Source of the DNA: a bacterium
GTDB taxonomy: Bacteria > Bacteroidota > Bacteroidia > Bacteroidales > P3
Length of the DNA stretch: 41,219 bases
Assembly: GCA_014803485.1 (NCBI GenBank)
Contig: JAAVBQ010000029.1
Location: forward strand, 1-41,219
Reading direction: 5' to 3'
The notes under the pieces were generated by a model. It did no database searches, had not been told where the DNA came from, and was given only the letters and a program-made list of their open reading frames with translations. Below are positions 33,789 through 41,219 of the stretch, piece after piece. The position numbers and the translations under genes are program-made. Numbering within the stretch: the stretch's first letter is position 1; each line of letters begins with the position of its first letter.

Positions 33789-33812
33789 AGCCAGAACCTT
33801 TTGACTTCCCTC

Positions 33813-33820
33813 CAAATTTA
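33813..33820 (-). promoter_or_regulatory. -7 box of the glycogen operon
   Basis: The minus strand reads TAAATTTG (TAnnTTTG), 25 bases before the ATG at 33788. It argues against the longer ORF start at 33815, which would lie inside the promoter. No clear -33 box. Confidence 0.5.
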
Positions 33821-33841
33821 CGTATTTTTTTCGATATGAGA

Positions 33842-33889
33842 AGAAAAAAAATAACGCGGGGGCGGATTTTTCAATCCGCCCCCGCGTTA
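33842..33889 (-). terminator. Strong terminator of the secreted-protein operon
   Basis: A 17-bp perfect stem (TAACGCGGGGGCGGATT paired with its complement, loop TTTC, 33852-33889), followed on the minus strand by a run of eight T. It lies 41 bases after the stop of the 33931-37797 gene and insulates the glycogen operon behind it. Confidence 0.9.
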
Positions 33890-33930
33890 AGAGAGGTTCC
33901 GTGCGGGGCGGAACGCCCCGTGTCAGACCT

Positions 33931-36900
33931 TTATCGTACCACCAGTTTCATGGTCACCGTCTTGCCGTTCGTCAAAACGCGCACCATATAGACACCGCTG
34001 TGGTCGAGCGACAAACCGTGTACCCCGGAAGTCATTTCCCTACGCAGTACAATCCGTCCCGTCATATCGTATATCTCCACCATACCGTTGTAGGTCATCT
34101 GCAAATTGAACGCACCGGCCGAAGGATTGGGATAGACCGACACACCGGCATCCTTCGCCTCGGTTTCGTTGTCCAAGGTGGAGGTATAGACATACATGTA
34201 GTCCGAGAACTGTTCTTCGGCACCGTCATACACCGCACTCACGCGATATTCGTATTCATCTTTGTCCTGCGACAGATTGGCATCTGTATATTCGAAGCCT
34301 GTCAACAGGGTTTCATTGATTTTTTCATCATCGCGATACACATTGAAACCTCTCAGTTTGATACCGTCGCTCGTGGTTTTCCGCGCATGCTCGGGAGCCA
34401 CGGCGCCACGGCCCGAAAGTTTCAACGCAGCATCCATCGTCACGGCCTTTCCCGCTATATAAGCTTGGGGATTGGGTGCGGAAGCCGCCGCTTCCAAATC
34501 GCGTTGACGCACCACCAAGGCATTGATACAAAGGTTTACATCAAGATCCATGCGACCCAGATAGTCGAATTGTTCACCGTTCCCCGAAACCAAGTCGGAA
34601 TACTGAGGCTTGCCGGGACCGGCGTCGTAGGCGAATACAGACTGTACCTCTTCGGGATTGTAGGATACCGCATAACCCACCCCGATTTCCTGCTTCTGTT
34701 TCATACGGTAGATTTTGGTGAAATAGGAACGGCACCATTCCCATTCATTGAGCTTATCGTCGTAAATCTGTTGATGCACCTGCTGGTCATCTACATAAAT
34801 CAAGGTGCGGACATTCTCTACCTGCTTGGTTCCCAACATAAATTCCACACCCACCAGATAGAGGTCCTCATCGAATTTGGCCATATCCTCGGCATCCCAA
34901 CCAATGACGCAATATACCTCCGAAGCATCTCCGATTGAGTTGGCGCTGTACGGATTCTTACAGTATCCGTAGGCCATCGGTTCTTCGAAGAAAGGCAGGT
35001 TCCACGAGGCTATCACATCAAATTTTCCATCTTCTTCCTCATGCAGCATTCCCGTCACCTTCACCGCCGAGGGCGCTTCGGCCGTTCCTTTGCCGTTAAG
35101 GGTAATGGTTACGGTGTCGGAGGCCACACACGAATTATCGTAGAAGGCTTCCACCACATACATATATTCCTTGTCCATCTCGGCCGTAACGTCGTAGAAT
35201 TTCTTGTCCGCGAGACGCGGTTCGGAAATCAACGAACCGTCGCGGTACACATTGAAGCCCACCAAGCCTGCGGTGCTCTCAATCTCCCATGTGAGGACGG
35301 TTATGGAATTCGATTCACGAGCTTTCAAATCCGTAGGAGGATTGCACTCGCCGATAGCGTTAATCTCCACGGTAACGGTAGCATTCACTTCCGAAGAATT
35401 GCTGGAGCAACCTTTCTTGTCGAGATATTCTATACTATATACATAGGTGCCCTCGTCCAAAAGGTCTTCCTCGAAATGACGGGAGATAAGGGTGTCGCTC
35501 ACTGGTTTATCGTTGCGATAAACCCTGTAGCCCAATACGCTGGAAGAAGCTTCGATTTCCAGATCCACCACGAAATGGGGATTGACGGAACTCTGCATCA
35601 AACACTCCAACACCACCGTACCGTCGTTCAAGGTTGTCTTCGTGAGGCCCAGCGGGTAGCTGACCTTCGTGTCACCGCCCACATACTCGGCGATACGAGC
35701 GTTTTCGAAGAGGTTCTGCCGATGGATTTCTTCTCCCGTGGCCAAATCGAAGGTTATCAAATCGCAACCGTTGACACCACTTTGATCGGTGATATAGAGC
35801 TTACCGTCGTGACATTCGCTGCCTCCGATAATAAGGCTGGTTAAACCCGTACTGCCGCCGGGAATCATATCATTGGCTCCCCGGGCTGTAACAGGATAGC
35901 GCACCACACTCTCATACCCACCCAAAATCAGATAATCGTCACCTTCGTTAACCGATGGGTCTTGGTTTTCCACATACGCGATATGCGTCACATTCGCGAT
36001 ACGCGTCGACCAATAGCGTCCCATGCTTACTTCCAAAGGATCTTGACCGAGGGTTAGTTCTATAATCTGGCTACTGTTGCAGGCCAGCCAGAAAGTGCCG
36101 TCGTGATAGGTCATGTCGTAGATTGTGGAGGTGGCCAACATAGGAATGTCGGCGGTCTTCAAGGCCTTGTGGGTATACGCATCATATATCGTGAAAATAC
36201 CGCCGCGCGTAGTGGTGTAGATATAGTCGCCCACCTTCACCGCCGCACTCAGCATGTAGCTTTGCGGTTGGAAAAAGCCTGCGGGATAGACATCTCCCGC
36301 CGCTCCCTTGGCCGCACGCCGGCCCAGAGACAAGTCGGACGAAGGCAAATCCCAATCCAACTGTACGGTGCGGTTATAAACCACATTTTTATAGATGTTC
36401 TGCACAGGCAGACAACCGTTGGGGTTGATGACATAAATCGAGACCGAATCGGATTTCGGAGCCGTACCCTCGTCATAAACCGCCTCCACCGAATACCAGT
36501 ACGTGTTTGGGGACACTCCCATATCGAGATATGTATTTTGGTTGGCAGCCACCATCGTGGAGTTTACCTTGGTTTGTCCACGATATACATTATAACCCAG
36601 CACCGTGTATTCGCTCGTTAAAGGAGCGCTCCATCTCACCTGCACGTTGTCCGTTCCGAGATTTTGTTGTGCCTGTACGTCGAGGGCCGGAGCGAAAGCT
36701 TGCTCGGCATCCAAAATCACCACATAGGGATAGAAACTGCCGGCGGCAGTGTAACCGGTAAAGATGCGGGCATCGGAAGAAAGCGACATAGGGGTGTATA
36801 AGTCTATCTCCTTTTCAACATCGAGACCATAGAGATAATGGCAATAGTCGTGCAGATTATATTTGGTTTTAGTGTCGGCAAAATAGAGATAAGGAGTGCG

Positions 36901-37797
36901 GTCCTGGGCCTCCATACCTTCCGCCCCTATCACCACATGGTTGTCCGAAACACCCCACGCGTGCGCTTGAGTATTGTTCGGCCACCGAGGAATATTTTCG
37001 GTGGTAAAGGTGCCCTTCGCCTTGTCGTAGCGCACGATATAGGCATAGCCGTCATTGGCGCCCACGGCAAAACTACCGTCGGTGCTTATCGCGGCAAGTT
37101 CGCCGTCGCTGACCTCGCCTTCCGTGCCGGTATAGTTGATGCTGCCGCGTTCTCTATCCCAAAGCGCTGCCGAAAAGTTGGAATAGGCACGAGGCATGGT
37201 GGCGCGACCGGCAATAATCTTTCCGTCGCCGCTCATTGCCATACCCGTGCTCACAATACCTTTTTCTGTCTCAAAATCGATATCAAAAAATTCGAGCGTA
37301 TCCAGAATATCGCCCGTTTTGGTGTCGAGGATAAGCGTAAGTTGCGGGGTACCCGGTGTGGACATATAGGCCACCGCCATCAAGGTATTGAGATCTTCCG
37401 AAGCGGCCACGATTCTGAAATCATTTCCCCCCGCGTCTTCACTACCCCGGTTCCACCGCGTGTAGTCCTGACATATATCATTGCCCATTTGGGCGTAGTT
37501 CGATGTGATATATTTATCCCAATCTTCCACCGCCACAACATAACCATCCTCGATATATTCGAATTCCCGAGTGGCGAGTTCATAGATAAATCCCTCATTG
37601 CCGTTCTTTCCGAACACAAAGCGACCGTTGCGAGAAAGATAAATCTCCTGCCAATTCTGCAAACCGTAAAAGACAATCATCTCTCCTTTCGAACCTTTCA
37701 CCACTTTGTTCTTGCTCATATCGGGCTGACCCCACAGGGTTGTTCCCGAGAGCAAAGCAATCCAGGCAAAGATTGCAATTTTCTTCAAAATTCTCAT
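33931..37797 (-). CDS. Large secreted fibronectin type III protein with type IX sorting domain
   Basis: A 1288-residue protein with a signal peptide (about 1-24, LLSGTTLWGQ). Residues ~30-375 look like a beta-propeller-like or WD-type region of short repeats (FVFGKNGNEGFIYELATREF, GNDFRIVAASEDLNTL). Fibronectin type III units follow (VQVRWSAPLTSEYTVLGYNVYRG; GLVGFNVYRDGSLIS), with a second propeller-like stretch between about 500 and 700. The last ~70 residues (VYPNPSAGAFNLQMTYNG..., LTNGKTVTMKLVV) are the type A C-terminal signal of the type IX secretion system, which sends the protein across the outer membrane. Substrate or binding partner is unknown. It is 20 bases downstream of the next, related gene, and a strong terminator follows. 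Confidence 0.85.
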   Translation of the reverse strand: MRILKKIAIFAWIALLSGTTLWGQPDMSKNKVVKGSKGEMIVFYGLQNWQEIYLSRNGRFVFGKNGNEGFIYELATREFEYIEDGYVVAVEDWDKYITSNYAQMGNDICQDYTRWNRGSEDAGGNDFRIVAASEDLNTLMAVAYMSTPGTPQLTLILDTKTGDILDTLEFFDIDFETEKGIVSTGMAMSGDGKIIAGRATMPRAYSNFSAALWDRERGSINYTGTEGEVSDGELAAISTDGSFAVGANDGYAYIVRYDKAKGTFTTENIPRWPNNTQAHAWGVSDNHVVIGAEGMEAQDRTPYLYFADTKTKYNLHDYCHYLYGLDVEKEIDLYTPMSLSSDARIFTGYTAAGSFYPYVVILDAEQAFAPALDVQAQQNLGTDNVQVRWSAPLTSEYTVLGYNVYRGQTKVNSTMVAANQNTYLDMGVSPNTYWYSVEAVYDEGTAPKSDSVSIYVINPNGCLPVQNIYKNVVYNRTVQLDWDLPSSDLSLGRRAAKGAAGDVYPAGFFQPQSYMLSAAVKVGDYIYTTTRGGIFTIYDAYTHKALKTADIPMLATSTIYDMTYHDGTFWLACNSSQIIELTLGQDPLEVSMGRYWSTRIANVTHIAYVENQDPSVNEGDDYLILGGYESVVRYPVTARGANDMIPGGSTGLTSLIIGGSECHDGKLYITDQSGVNGCDLITFDLATGEEIHRQNLFENARIAEYVGGDTKVSYPLGLTKTTLNDGTVVLECLMQSSVNPHFVVDLEIEASSSVLGYRVYRNDKPVSDTLISRHFEEDLLDEGTYVYSIEYLDKKGCSSNSSEVNATVTVEINAIGECNPPTDLKARESNSITVLTWEIESTAGLVGFNVYRDGSLISEPRLADKKFYDVTAEMDKEYMYVVEAFYDNSCVASDTVTITLNGKGTAEAPSAVKVTGMLHEEEDGKFDVIASWNLPFFEEPMAYGYCKNPYSANSIGDASEVYCVIGWDAEDMAKFDEDLYLVGVEFMLGTKQVENVRTLIYVDDQQVHQQIYDDKLNEWEWCRSYFTKIYRMKQKQEIGVGYAVSYNPEEVQSVFAYDAGPGKPQYSDLVSGNGEQFDYLGRMDLDVNLCINALVVRQRDLEAAASAPNPQAYIAGKAVTMDAALKLSGRGAVAPEHARKTTSDGIKLRGFNVYRDDEKINETLLTGFEYTDANLSQDKDEYEYRVSAVYDGAEEQFSDYMYVYTSTLDNETEAKDAGVSVYPNPSAGAFNLQMTYNGMVEIYDMTGRIVLRREMTSGVHGLSLDHSGVYMVRVLTNGKTVTMKLVVR

Positions 37798-37817
37798 TTC
37801 TTTATTGTTTATAGTTT

Positions 37818-40800
37818 TTACAATATAATGACTTTAAATGTCGCCATCCCGGCCCCCTCGCTTATGGCGCGCAACAAAACCGCGCCGTGGGGAAGACGGT
37901 GTGTCAGACGCACATCGGCGGAGGAATTCACGGGGAATACGGCCAACCGACGTCCCGTTGTGGAAAACGCCTGCAGTTCCTTCACATATTCGCCGGTGTA
38001 GTTTTCGAGTATGATTTCATCGGCGGTTACACGCACACGCAAAGCGTCGTTCAACTTCGCTTCTTCGGTGGAGGAAACACTTTTGGGAAGCGTGGTGAAT
38101 GATTGTTCCGCCGTCCACGCACTGATTCCGGCCATGCAGACAGCCCGTGCCTTGATATAATACGTAACGGCCTCGCAGTCGGTCAGCCCTCGTATAATTG
38201 TTGTATCGCGTTGAACATCAATCAAATCGAATTCATACGGGCATTCATCCAAATCGGCGGAACGGATACTCAACTGTTTCTTGGGGGCGGAAGAAAGCAC
38301 CACCACAACAACGCCGTCCTGCGTTTCGGTTCCTTCCAGAATTTCGAGACGGGGAACATCGCAATCCTCGAGGGTGGCGAAGACACGGGTACTCGATTTT
38401 TCGCTCACTTTTTCCCGTTCCTCATCGCAATAGGTCAATACATAATATTCGTAGGACGTGCCGCTTTTAAGACCCTCGAGATGTATCGTGGTCTCGCTCG
38501 TGAAGACGGTATCCCACTTCTCACTTTCTTCCTCTCTATACAGAAGGGCATATTCCAAGCCCTCGCCGCTCCAGGAAATATCCACCGAATTGGTTTCGAG
38601 GTGCGATTGGCGCAAACTCTTCACGGGGTCGCAATAGATGTCCGTCCATTCCACTTTTATGTGGTTTGCAAAAATTGTATCGATATCCGTATCGGTTCTG
38701 TCCTGAAATTTCGTGTATAAAGCAATATACAGATAGGGTGTTTCCACCTCAAATTCCACACTGACTTTGTGGGCCTGTGTCGTAAAGTAGCTCGAATCAA
38801 GCACCGCCAATACCTCCGAACGGCTGAAAAGGCTGTCGGGAGATACGAATACGAAAAGGGAATCTTGATGCCAGAACTCATTTGTCCCCCACGTCGTTAT
38901 GTCCAATTGCGCTTTTCCCCGGGTATTGCCTACCGCCAAAACGGGAAAACGCAACCAAAGCGGATTCTCCTTCACACGTTTCAACCATATGAACATGCTG
39001 TCGTTTCCAAATTCCGCCATTCTCCATACTTCTTTATCGGGTTCCCCTAACGAAGCATGGCCCGTGGCGGGCAAGTCCCCCATGCGGAAGGTGATTTCTT
39101 CGGGCATTTTACCGTCGGAAGCCGCCTTCAATACATAAGGTAGACCCCTATGCGTGGTGAATCGAACCATCTGTTCGGCGGAGGTGTCGCCCGCGCCGCA
39201 TACGGCCCGAACGGAAACCTCATAGGGCGTATGGGAGGCAAGGCCTCTGATATTGGCCTCCCGTACAAGAACATCCATTCTTTTTTGGATGGCGGTATTG
39301 GATTCGTTCCAATTCACCACATACGACTCCGCACGCGGCGTATTGTTCCTATCCTCCCATGTCACCAAGGCATTGTTGTGCATCACATCCGAAACCCGCA
39401 AGGCCGAAACCTCGCTGCAAGGCACATAGACACTCACGCTCTGAATGGAGGCGTAGTTACTCCCATCTCGTCCCACTCCTTGGTTCGAAGCCACCGATAC
39501 GCGCAGACGGAAACTTTTGCCTGCGGTTTCGAAAGCCGGAGTCTTTACCGAAAGCATACCCTCGCTCACCTTTGCGCTGTTCGTCACGGTTGCCATCGTG
39601 GTCCAGGCCTCTTGTCCGTCCAAGCGGTATTGAAGGTAGAGGGTGTCGGTTGCATTGGGTGCGGAAGCGAGATATTCGCCCGCTATACTTCCTTCTTTCC
39701 AAAAATACAGATTGAAGATTGCCCCCACCCTGAGATTCTCTCCCGATTCAAAGACCGGTGACACAGCCGTACTGTGCATAATACTATTGTCTTCTACGTT
39801 TTTTAGCATCCGTACACTCAAAATCTTTCCTGTTTTGAGGGATGTAAATTCGTAAACATAGAAAGGATTATCGTTATCTTCACCGAAAAGCCATCCCGCA
39901 GGCCCACCTGCGGCAGGACTGGTTATCTCGACATTAACGGCTGCCGAATCGAAATTCACGGTAGAAGGAACCCTCTGCAAAGTCGAAAAACCCCGGCATA
40001 TCGGTTCGTACGAATATTCGCTTTGGTCGGTGCGGGTCGACCAGGCATAATACCAACGCTCCGTTCCGGCGGTAAGGCCACCTACCCGATACGAAGCGTC
40101 TGTGGCGCAAGGTGCCAACACTTCTATTTTTTCATTGCCTATCGTAATCACATCGCCCGTCGCATACCCGCCCGGCTTGGGGTGAAGCCTGTTGGTCAAG
40201 AGGATTGCGGGCGATATTTGCCGCGTACTTACCGCCAACAGATAGGGTGCGTTACCGGCCTTAGCCACGGAAATGACATAGCCGGTATCGGAAATCGAAG
40301 CCTCCTCCACCTGCAAGGAAGGGGGGAGCATCGCAGTTTTGATTTCGAGACGGGGAATGTCGGTGGCATTGTATTGAAAATTACTGCAAGTGTCGTTGTA
40401 GGGGAAAGCATAGAGATAATAGCGGGTGTCGGGAGTGAGTCCCGTCACTCTCTTGTTCTGTATGTATGAACCGTTTGCCTCGTCCCTCATCGCTACGGTG
40501 GCGAATACGCTCGTGCCTATCTTCAAACCCGCCCTGTCGCTGTATTCGGTTCCATTTTGAGGCAAATCGTTTCCCATAAGGCTCGCCTTGGTGGACAGCA
40601 GAAAAATACACATGGTGCCTTCCGCCCAAAGCATACCTTCCGATGTAGGATTGATTTCGAATTCGGTAGCTGTGATATTGTAGCTCCACCGGGTTATTTT
40701 CGGAGAAGCAATCGCCCGACAGGGAGCCGGCTGCATAAAGGCATACGACTCGGAAGGATAACTTGCATCGGTGATTTCAACATTAGGAATGCCCGGATAC

Positions 40801-41219
40801 GGTTGCACAGTGGTCACCGTTCCGCTCAAATTATTCAGAAAGATATCTTCACTCATGCCGCTGCCGGGAATCAAACCCAGCTTGAAAAAGAAATAATTGG
40901 CACCCGTGCTACTATCCGTACTGCCCGTAGGCCGCATCGCTACGGGAATCAGGGTGATGTTGCCGTCGGGCGTTATCTTGTATTGGAACGAAAGGGGCAA
41001 TGTGGTGGCATTATTCTTGCTGTATACTTTCAGATTTTCGTAGCCCACGAACAAGGTGTCGCCCACAATTTCGTATTTCGCGGTAGCGTTTTCACCGGCA
41101 TACACCGAAGTGACGACACATTCATTTCGTTCCATAACAGCATTATAAGTACCATTGAGGAATTCCAAATACACGAAAGTCTTGAGTTTGCTCGATCCCC
41201 TAATATCCACATCGGGATT
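37818..41219 (-). CDS. Large secreted adhesin-like fibronectin III protein with type IX sorting domain (partial)
   Basis: The N-terminus lies beyond the right edge; at least 1133 residues are visible, and the track's 41210 start is an internal GTG. It contains several fibronectin type III units (VSALRVSDVMHNNALVTWED; SLRQSHLETNSVDISWSGEG) and a cleaved-adhesin/MAM-like jelly-roll region with SFRLRVSVASNQGVGRDGSNYASI. The C-terminal ~85 residues (LQAFSTTGRRLAVFPVNSSAD, ...GMATFKVIIL) fit a type A sorting domain. It is probably a cell-surface or released adhesin or binding protein, transcribed with 33931-37797. Function beyond export is unknown. Confidence 0.8.
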   Translation of the reverse strand, partial: NPDVDIRGSSKLKTFVYLEFLNGTYNAVMERNECVVTSVYAGENATAKYEIVGDTLFVGYENLKVYSKNNATTLPLSFQYKITPDGNITLIPVAMRPTGSTDSSTGANYFFFKLGLIPGSGMSEDIFLNNLSGTVTTVQPYPGIPNVEITDASYPSESYAFMQPAPCRAIASPKITRWSYNITATEFEINPTSEGMLWAEGTMCIFLLSTKASLMGNDLPQNGTEYSDRAGLKIGTSVFATVAMRDEANGSYIQNKRVTGLTPDTRYYLYAFPYNDTCSNFQYNATDIPRLEIKTAMLPPSLQVEEASISDTGYVISVAKAGNAPYLLAVSTRQISPAILLTNRLHPKPGGYATGDVITIGNEKIEVLAPCATDASYRVGGLTAGTERWYYAWSTRTDQSEYSYEPICRGFSTLQRVPSTVNFDSAAVNVEITSPAAGGPAGWLFGEDNDNPFYVYEFTSLKTGKILSVRMLKNVEDNSIMHSTAVSPVFESGENLRVGAIFNLYFWKEGSIAGEYLASAPNATDTLYLQYRLDGQEAWTTMATVTNSAKVSEGMLSVKTPAFETAGKSFRLRVSVASNQGVGRDGSNYASIQSVSVYVPCSEVSALRVSDVMHNNALVTWEDRNNTPRAESYVVNWNESNTAIQKRMDVLVREANIRGLASHTPYEVSVRAVCGAGDTSAEQMVRFTTHRGLPYVLKAASDGKMPEEITFRMGDLPATGHASLGEPDKEVWRMAEFGNDSMFIWLKRVKENPLWLRFPVLAVGNTRGKAQLDITTWGTNEFWHQDSLFVFVSPDSLFSRSEVLAVLDSSYFTTQAHKVSVEFEVETPYLYIALYTKFQDRTDTDIDTIFANHIKVEWTDIYCDPVKSLRQSHLETNSVDISWSGEGLEYALLYREEESEKWDTVFTSETTIHLEGLKSGTSYEYYVLTYCDEEREKVSEKSSTRVFATLEDCDVPRLEILEGTETQDGVVVVVLSSAPKKQLSIRSADLDECPYEFDLIDVQRDTTIIRGLTDCEAVTYYIKARAVCMAGISAWTAEQSFTTLPKSVSSTEEAKLNDALRVRVTADEIILENYTGEYVKELQAFSTTGRRLAVFPVNSSADVRLTHRLPHGAVLLRAISEGAGMATFKVIIL

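Noticed and set aside
36838-38001. 387-aa plus-strand ORF
   Set aside because: Antisense shadow spanning the two type IX cargo genes; no domain.

Overview
The window looks like chromosomal DNA of a member of the Bacteroidales (Bacteroidota). The evidence is the set of Bacteroidota-typical families (PUR-alpha/DUF3276 protein, DUF5683 protein, DUF3853 proteins, type IX secretion sorting domains, the GDE-GT4-GH57 glycogen cluster) and repeated promoter -7 boxes of the Bacteroidota form TAnnTTTG. I see no tRNA, rRNA, CRISPR array, transposase or integrase.

Layout. (1) 1-6130: an accessory region. A divergent double-HTH repressor-like gene faces a tight operon of nine genes (980-5016): a Cys-rich mini-protein, small membrane proteins, two DUF3853-type HTH proteins, a toprim primase-like protein, an SSB and an unknown. 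Two related lipoprotein genes lie outside it, one cut off by the left edge. (2) 6130-8032: an AT-rich intergenic stretch with a 19-bp inverted repeat, a small possibly truncated gene, and an AAA/DUF4143 ATPase with three 23-bp direct repeats over its promoter. (3) 8216-21109, + strand core genes: ridA, a MeaB GTPase fused to RNase HI, a fused glycogen synthase/alpha-glucan phosphorylase, a PUR-family protein, parA, parB, a DUF5683 protein, dapB, and a GH3/serine-hydrolase fusion. (4) 21110-23494: a probably acquired segment with an AT-rich SUMF1-like protein and a YhcG-type (DUF1016) nuclease gene lying between two near-identical 35-bp copies of the pdxS promoter. (5) 23560-26915: pdxS, pdxT, nusB, yajC, coaE on +. 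(6) 33788-26908, - strand: glycogen debranching enzyme, GT4, GH57 with a long histone H1-like tail, tsaB, anmK. (7) 33931-41219, - strand: two large secreted fibronectin-III proteins with type IX sorting tails; the second runs off the right edge.

How the genes work together. Glycogen metabolism is split over two loci: the synthase/phosphorylase fusion and the GDE-GT4-GH57 operon. AnmK and the GH3/serine-hydrolase protein both point to cell-wall sugar recycling. PdxS/PdxT make vitamin B6. The 1-5 kb operon is the best candidate for an undescribed system: its gene content (primase-like, SSB, HTH proteins, repressor and operator) resembles the replication/regulation part of a mobile element or satellite, but no integration, mobilisation or capsid gene is visible. 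Other points of interest are the MeaB-RNase H fusion, the H1-like tail on a glycogen enzyme, and the nuclease gene bracketed by duplicated promoter.
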